NCBI GenBank assembly: GCA_046589965.1 | Contig: JBKJVF010000193.1 | Span: 1 to 10,091, forward strand | DNA: 10,091 bases | Source of the DNA: JAJNPS01 sp046589965 | Lineage (GTDB): Bacteria; Pseudomonadota; Alphaproteobacteria; Rhodobacterales; Rhodobacteraceae | Reading direction: 5' to 3' | Shown: piece after piece, positions 7,563-10,091 of the stretch | Layout of the letters: each line of letters opens with the position of its first letter | How positions within the stretch are numbered: position 1 is the stretch's first letter | Notes under the pieces: model-generated | What the model was told of the DNA's origin: nothing | Databases searched by the model: none | What the model saw: only the letters and a program-made list of their open reading frames with translations | Position numbers and translations under genes: made by a program

Positions 7563-7593
7563 GCCCGGTCATCTGCCCGGTCAAGACCCGGGC
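7563..7593. repeat. Imperfect 12-nt tandem repeat and small hairpin in the sufT leader
   Basis: GCCCGGTCATCT (7563-7574) is followed directly by GCCCGGTCAAGA (7575-7586), identical over the first nine bases. The second copy also starts a hairpin, GCCCGG (7575-7580) with CCGGGC (7588-7593) around a 7-nt loop. It lies 10-40 nt before the sufT start codon, in its untranslated leader. Confidence 0.4.
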
Positions 7594-7622
7594 GCTGCCA
7601 GCCCTCCGACACGGTGGCTGAT

Positions 7623-7651
7623 CCTGACAGATTATATAGGGAAATATCAGG
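7623..7651 (-). promoter_or_regulatory. Candidate sufT promoter: consensus TATAAT within a CCTGA-N19-TCAGG dyad
   Basis: The minus strand has a perfect TATAAT (7636-7631), the best -10 hexamer in the window, about 80 nt before the sufT start. No good -35 is seen at 16-18 nt, which suggests an activator or an extended element. The -10 is bracketed by the inverted repeat CCTGA (7623-7627) / TCAGG (7647-7651), which could be a regulator site. Iron or Fe-S status regulators such as IscR/RirA-type proteins control suf genes in this group, but the site does not match a consensus I can vouch for. The 256-nt gap 7554-7809 holds no gene. Confidence 0.4.
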
Positions 7652-7693
7652 CCAAGGTCCAGATGCGCGGCACTTGTCCGCATCATGCGCGAA

Positions 7694-7715
7694 ACGCGCC
7701 CATTCCGGGGCGCGT
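7694..7715 (-). terminator. Probable terminator hairpin downstream of ssb
   Basis: ACGCGCCC (7694-7701) and GGGCGCGT (7708-7715) form a perfect 8-bp stem with a 6-nt loop. On the minus strand the stem ends in a short TTTC (7694-7691) rather than a long T run. It is about 95 nt after the ssb stop. A competing stem, GCGCG (7687-7691) / CGCGC (7695-7699), overlaps it, so the two cannot form together. Termination is likely but not certain. Confidence 0.4.
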
Positions 7716-7809
7716 CGTATCTCAGAACGTCAAAGAAATCAGACCGTTTGTCGCGAATGGACCGTCACGATTCCGGCGTCATGGCGTGATCGAGCGCAGC
7801 ACGTCCTGG

Positions 7810-8322
7810 TCAGAACGGGATTTCGTCGTCGAGGTCGGGACGGCTGCCGCCACCACCGCCAGATGCCCCACCGCGCGACCCGCCGCCGCCACCCGAGGAT
7901 TGACCCCCGCCAAAGTCGTCACCGCCGCCGCGTTCCTCATACCCGCCGCCGCCGCCGCCCGATCCGCCGTCGCGCCCGCCAAGCAATGTCAGTTCACCGC
8001 GGAACTGACGCAGGACAATCTCGGTCGTGTAGCGATCTGCGCCCGACTGGTCCTGCCATTTGCGGGTTTCCAGCTGGCCTTCGATATACACCGTCGACCC
8101 TTTCTTCAGGTATTGCTCGGCGATCTTGCCCAGCGCCTCGTTGAAGATGGCGACCGAATGCCATTCGGTCCGCTCCTTGCGTTCGCCCGACGCCTTGTCG
8201 CGCCAGTTTTCGGATGTTGCGATCCGAAGGTTCACCACCTTGCCGCCATTCGGGAAACTGCGGACCTCCGGGTCACGCCCTAGATTTCCGACGATGATGA
8301 CCTTGTTGACCGACCCTGCCAT
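7810..8322 (-). CDS. ssb: Single-stranded DNA-binding protein
   Basis: A 170-residue protein that coats single-stranded DNA during replication, recombination and repair. The N-terminal OB fold covers about residues 1-113 (MAGSVNKVIIVGNLGRDPEV at the start, then TEWHSVAIF and GSTVYIEGQLETRKW). It is followed by a glycine-rich flexible linker (about 115-160) with many consecutive Gly and acidic/Arg islands. The acidic tip DLDDEIPF (163-170) recruits partner proteins. The start at 8322-8320 is chosen because AGGGAG stands about 7 nt upstream and family members begin this way; an open frame reaching 8424 would read through the LexA box. The linker is encoded by GGC/GGT runs (for example around 7942-7961 on the plus strand), a low-complexity tract prone to length change. 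The SOS-type box upstream implies DNA-damage induction. Confidence 0.97.
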   Translation of the reverse strand: MAGSVNKVIIVGNLGRDPEVRSFPNGGKVVNLRIATSENWRDKASGERKERTEWHSVAIFNEALGKIAEQYLKKGSTVYIEGQLETRKWQDQSGADRYTTEIVLRQFRGELTLLGGRDGGSGGGGGGYEERGGGDDFGGGQSSGGGGGSRGGASGGGGGSRPDLDDEIPF

Positions 8323-8346
8323 GACGCACTCCCTGATTCCCGTTGC

Positions 8347-8399
8347 TCCGGCACGGTCGCCGGAATTGGTTAATGAGTTCTTAGAGCGTTCCGGCACGG
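8347..8399. repeat. 10-bp direct repeat TCCGGCACGG and leader hairpin upstream of ssb
   Basis: TCCGGCACGG occurs at 8347-8356 and again at 8390-8399, 43 bp apart; the second copy touches the LexA box. The first copy also makes half of a hairpin, TCCGGC (8347-8352) / GCCGGA (8359-8364), in the ssb leader. No function can be assigned; the spacing of about four helical turns could matter if a protein binds both. Confidence 0.35.
8377..8391 (-). promoter_or_regulatory. LexA (SOS) box of the alphaproteobacterial type upstream of ssb
   Basis: The plus strand reads GTTCTTAGAGCGTTC, a perfect GTTC-N7-GTTC direct repeat, which is the known LexA operator of Rhodobacter and Rhizobium relatives (GAAC-N7-GAAC on the ssb strand). 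It is 54 nt upstream of the ssb ATG. A weak promoter TTGAGG (8406-8401) with TAAGAA (8383-8378) at 17 nt would have its -10 covered by the box, as expected for repression. The divergent transglycosylase start is 151 nt away and is less likely to be controlled. Confidence 0.75.
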
Positions 8400-8470
8400 G
8401 CCTCAACCTGGCGCTTGGCTTCATTCCGCGCAGACATCCGCACGGCTGTGACTGTCGCCCGATCTGGGGG

Positions 8471-8499
8471 CTGGAAAAGCGGCGTCGAACACTTATAGT
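8471..8499 (+). promoter_or_regulatory. Candidate promoter of the lytic transglycosylase gene
   Basis: CTGGAA (8471-8476) and TATAGT (8494-8499) are separated by 17 nt. The -10 differs from TATAAT at one position; the -35 is weak. A start near 8506 would give a leader of about 37 nt. The -10 overlaps the left arm of an 8-bp inverted repeat. Confidence 0.4.
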
Positions 8500-8533
8500 C
8501 CTGCGATGTCGCCGCTGGCGGACAAAGGACTAT
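8495..8533. promoter_or_regulatory. Perfect 8-bp dyad ATAGTCCT/AGGACTAT over the transglycosylase promoter, with inner hairpin
   Basis: ATAGTCCT (8495-8502) and AGGACTAT (8526-8533) are exact reverse complements. Between them GTCGCC (8508-8513) pairs with GGCGGAC (8517-8523, one bulged G) around loop GCT. The right arm ends 9 nt before the ATG at 8543, and the left arm overlaps the -10 element. It may be an operator. If transcription starts further upstream, it may instead be an RNA stem sequestering the translation start. Confidence 0.45.
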
Positions 8534-8542
8534 GGGTGTGGG

Positions 8543-9163
8543 ATGCGATTGGTGACAGGCCGCCTTGGCGCGGCGATCTTGCTGTGTGTGCCGATGGCCC
8601 TTGCGGGCGGCCCCAGCCTGTCCGAAAGCCTGAACCTCAGCGGGTCCTCCAAATCCCGTCTCGCCATCTTTGACAAACAAGCCAAGCTGTTGGATGGCCG
8701 CCTTGCCACACAATATAGCGCCTCTGAACGTCTGACCCCCAACGCGAAAAAGAAAAAGACGGACGCGGGAAATGACACCGCGCCCGCCTTCAAGGGCAGC
8801 TACAAGGGGGAATATCTGGAAGTTGCCAAGGCCGCTGCTGCCAAGCACGGCATTCCCGAGAACCTGTATTTGCGCCTTGTACAGCAAGAATCAGGATGGA
8901 ACCCGTCCGCAGTGTCCCCCAAAGGGGCGGTCGGTCTGGCACAGCTGATGCCGGCAACCGCCGATCTGCTGGGTGTCGACATCGCCAATCCGGCGGAAAA
9001 CCTGGATGGCGGCGCAAGGTACCTTCGCCGCATGTACGACAAATTCGGGTCGTGGCGGCTGGCACTGGCCGCCTATAACGCGGGCCCGGGTGCTGTAGAG
9101 GAACATGACGGCGTACCGCCCTATGACGAAACCACCGCCTATGTGCTGGCGATCCTGGAGTAG
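8543..9163 (+). CDS. Exported lytic transglycosylase, SLT domain (family 1)
   Basis: Cleaves the MurNAc-GlcNAc bond of peptidoglycan in the periplasm, giving 1,6-anhydro ends. The 206-residue precursor begins with a Sec signal (MRLVTGR, then a hydrophobic stretch 8-20, likely cut in ALA-GG around residue 21). The Cys15 context (AILLC) is not a lipobox. A linker with a lysine patch (KKKK at 69-72) follows, then the SLT domain (about 90-200): catalytic Glu116 in QQESGWNP, GLAQLMP (131-137), and AAYNAGPGAV (177-186). The protein is short for a lytic transglycosylase, essentially a signal plus the catalytic domain. The open frame continues upstream to 8060, but that stretch is antisense to ssb; the ATG at 8543-8545 is the one followed by a signal peptide. 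Ribosome-site evidence is modest (AAAGGA lies 13 nt upstream). It is convergent with the ABC gene across 47 nt. Confidence 0.9.
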   Translation: MRLVTGRLGAAILLCVPMALAGGPSLSESLNLSGSSKSRLAIFDKQAKLLDGRLATQYSASERLTPNAKKKKTDAGNDTAPAFKGSYKGEYLEVAKAAAAKHGIPENLYLRLVQQESGWNPSAVSPKGAVGLAQLMPATADLLGVDIANPAENLDGGARYLRRMYDKFGSWRLALAAYNAGPGAVEEHDGVPPYDETTAYVLAILE

Positions 9164-9210
9164 GACACCGTCGGCTTTGGGTTAAGGGTGCTGGTCGTCA
9201 CGCCAGACCG

Positions 9211-10091
9211 TCATTCCGCCGCGATTTTGATCACCGGTTCCATCTGCGCAAGCACCTCGTCGCTCAGGTGGCACTTGATCTGATGACCGCCCGCCAGCGT
9301 CTTGACCGGCGGCACGTCGCGTTCACACAGACCACCCGGAACCTGATTTTTCCACCGGCAGCGAGTCTGGAATGGGCAGCCCGGGGGCGGGTTCATCGCG
9401 GACGGGATGTCGCCTTCAAGCACGATGCGCTTGCGGATCACCTTGGTGTCGGCAATCGGAACGGCAGACAACAGCGCCTCGGTATAGGGGTGATAGGGCG
9501 GGTTGAACACCTGATCAGTGGTGCCCATTTCGACGACGTGGCCCAGATACATGACCATCACGCGATCCGACAGATAGCGCACGATGGACAGGTCATGGCT
9601 GATGAACAGAAGCGTCGTGCGGTTCTCGCGCTGAATGTCCATCAACAGGTCGGTGACGGCGGCCTGCACCGACACGTCGAGCGCGCTCACCGGCTCGTCC
9701 GCGACCACGACCTTGGCCCCGCCGGCAAAGGCACGCGCGATGCCGACGCGCTGTTTCTGGCCCCCCGACAACTGGCGCGGCATCCGGTCGGCAAAGGCGC
9801 GCGGCAGTTTCACCAGATCCAGCAGTTCCAGCATCCGCGCATGGCGGATGGCATCGGACGCGCCGAATTTGAAAATCTCCAGCGCGCGGATGATCTGGCG
9901 ACCCACGGTCATCGACGGGTTCAGCGTATCGAACGGGTTCTGGAACACCATCTGCACGCTGGACACCGTATCGACGTTGCGCTTTTGGATCGGCGTCGAT
10001 TGCACGTTTTCATCAAACAGCATGATGCTGCCAGAGGTCGCGGTTTCCAACCCCATCAAAACCTTGGCGAAAGTGGATTTGCCGCAACCGC
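9211..10091 (-). CDS. Dipeptide/oligopeptide-type ABC transporter ATP-binding protein, partial (N-terminus off the right edge)
   Basis: The ATPase subunit of a peptide/nickel-class importer (DppF/OppF-like), acting at the inner face of the cytoplasmic membrane. The visible 292 codons begin inside Walker A (GCGKST, at about 10089-10072). They include a Q-loop region MVFQNPFDTLNP, the ABC signature LSGGQKQRVGIARA, Walker B VVVADEPVSALD and the switch histidine in ISHD. The C-terminal oligopeptide/dipeptide extension has four cysteines (GCPFQTRC, LCERD, IKCHL), a known family feature that can hold a metal or cluster. The reading frame continues past TTG/ATG codons at 10059 and 10056 to the edge, so the true start is outside. 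The gene could be a separate dppF or the second half of a fused DppD-DppF; the window cannot decide. Partner permease and binding-protein genes are not visible. Confidence 0.93.
   Translation of the reverse strand, partial: GCGKSTFAKVLMGLETATSGSIMLFDENVQSTPIQKRNVDTVSSVQMVFQNPFDTLNPSMTVGRQIIRALEIFKFGASDAIRHARMLELLDLVKLPRAFADRMPRQLSGGQKQRVGIARAFAGGAKVVVADEPVSALDVSVQAAVTDLLMDIQRENRTTLLFISHDLSIVRYLSDRVMVMYLGHVVEMGTTDQVFNPPYHPYTEALLSAVPIADTKVIRKRIVLEGDIPSAMNPPPGCPFQTRCRWKNQVPGGLCERDVPPVKTLAGGHQIKCHLSDEVLAQMEPVIKIAAE

Noticed and set aside
8323..8424. Upstream extension of ssb by 34 codons
   Set aside because: The MAGSVNKV start has a good ribosome site and matches the family, and the extension would translate the LexA box.
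8060..8542. Upstream extension of the transglycosylase reading frame
   Set aside because: The extension is antisense to ssb and crosses the LexA box and promoter. The signal peptide begins at the ATG at 8543.
8532..8555. A seven-codon leader ORF (MGVGCDW) overlapping the transglycosylase start
   Set aside because: The AAAGGA before it is only 2 nt from the ATG, too close to work well, and the peptide shows no attenuator-like codon run.
9164..9210. Possible bidirectional terminator between the transglycosylase and ABC genes
   Set aside because: The only stem is CTGG/CCAG (9191-9194, 9203-9206), which is too short and has no T tract.

Overview
The window (about 63% G+C by eye, compact gene packing, GGAG/AAGG-type ribosome sites) looks like chromosomal DNA of an alphaproteobacterium of the order Rhodobacterales (Roseobacter/Rhodobacter relatives). 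The case rests on the gene set (DUF2849-cysI-cysH-DUF934 beside a divergent Lrp/AsnC regulator; sufT-sufA; an SSB ending in DDEIPF), a GTTC-N7-GTTC LexA-type box, and a GC-rich hairpin followed by ATATTTTTGCCAAAG, an intergenic element I recall as common in this group. The genus cannot be told from the window. No tRNA, rRNA, CRISPR array, insertion sequence or phage gene was seen.

Left part (1-3018, minus strand): an assimilatory sulfate-reduction operon in the order DUF2849, sulfite/nitrite reductase (cysI), APS/PAPS reductase (cysH), DUF934 (cut by the window edge). Neighbouring genes overlap or nearly touch (7-nt gap, 11-nt overlap, 4-nt ATGA overlap), so they are probably co-transcribed and translationally coupled. 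CysH carries the cysteine pairs of the [4Fe-4S] APS-reductase type. CysI carries the four cysteines of the siroheme/[4Fe-4S] centre. No cysJ flavoprotein or cysG is present here. A divergent Lrp/AsnC gene (3189-3650, plus) shares a 170-bp control region with the operon, and that region holds three similar GGAA-N4/5-TTCC dyads.

Middle part (3705-6602, minus strand): tpiA (triosephosphate isomerase), an EamA/DMT-family transporter and a bacterial cytochrome P450. The transporter and P450 genes are only 4 nt apart and form the least understood unit of the window. Then sufA-like and sufT (6748-7553, minus), a two-gene Fe-S assembly unit with a strong hairpin between them.

Right part: ssb (7810-8322, minus) with an SOS box upstream, a divergent exported lytic transglycosylase (8543-9163, plus) whose promoter carries a perfect 8-bp dyad, and the C-terminal part of a dipeptide/oligopeptide ABC transporter ATPase (9211-10091, minus) cut just at its Walker A motif.

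Most protein-coding content is familiar core metabolism. I did not find a clear new multi-gene system. The points of most interest are the putative regulator sites in the sulfur control region, the coupled P450-transporter pair, the uncharacterised DUF2849/DUF934 partners of sulfite reduction, and several unexplained dyads and hairpins between genes.
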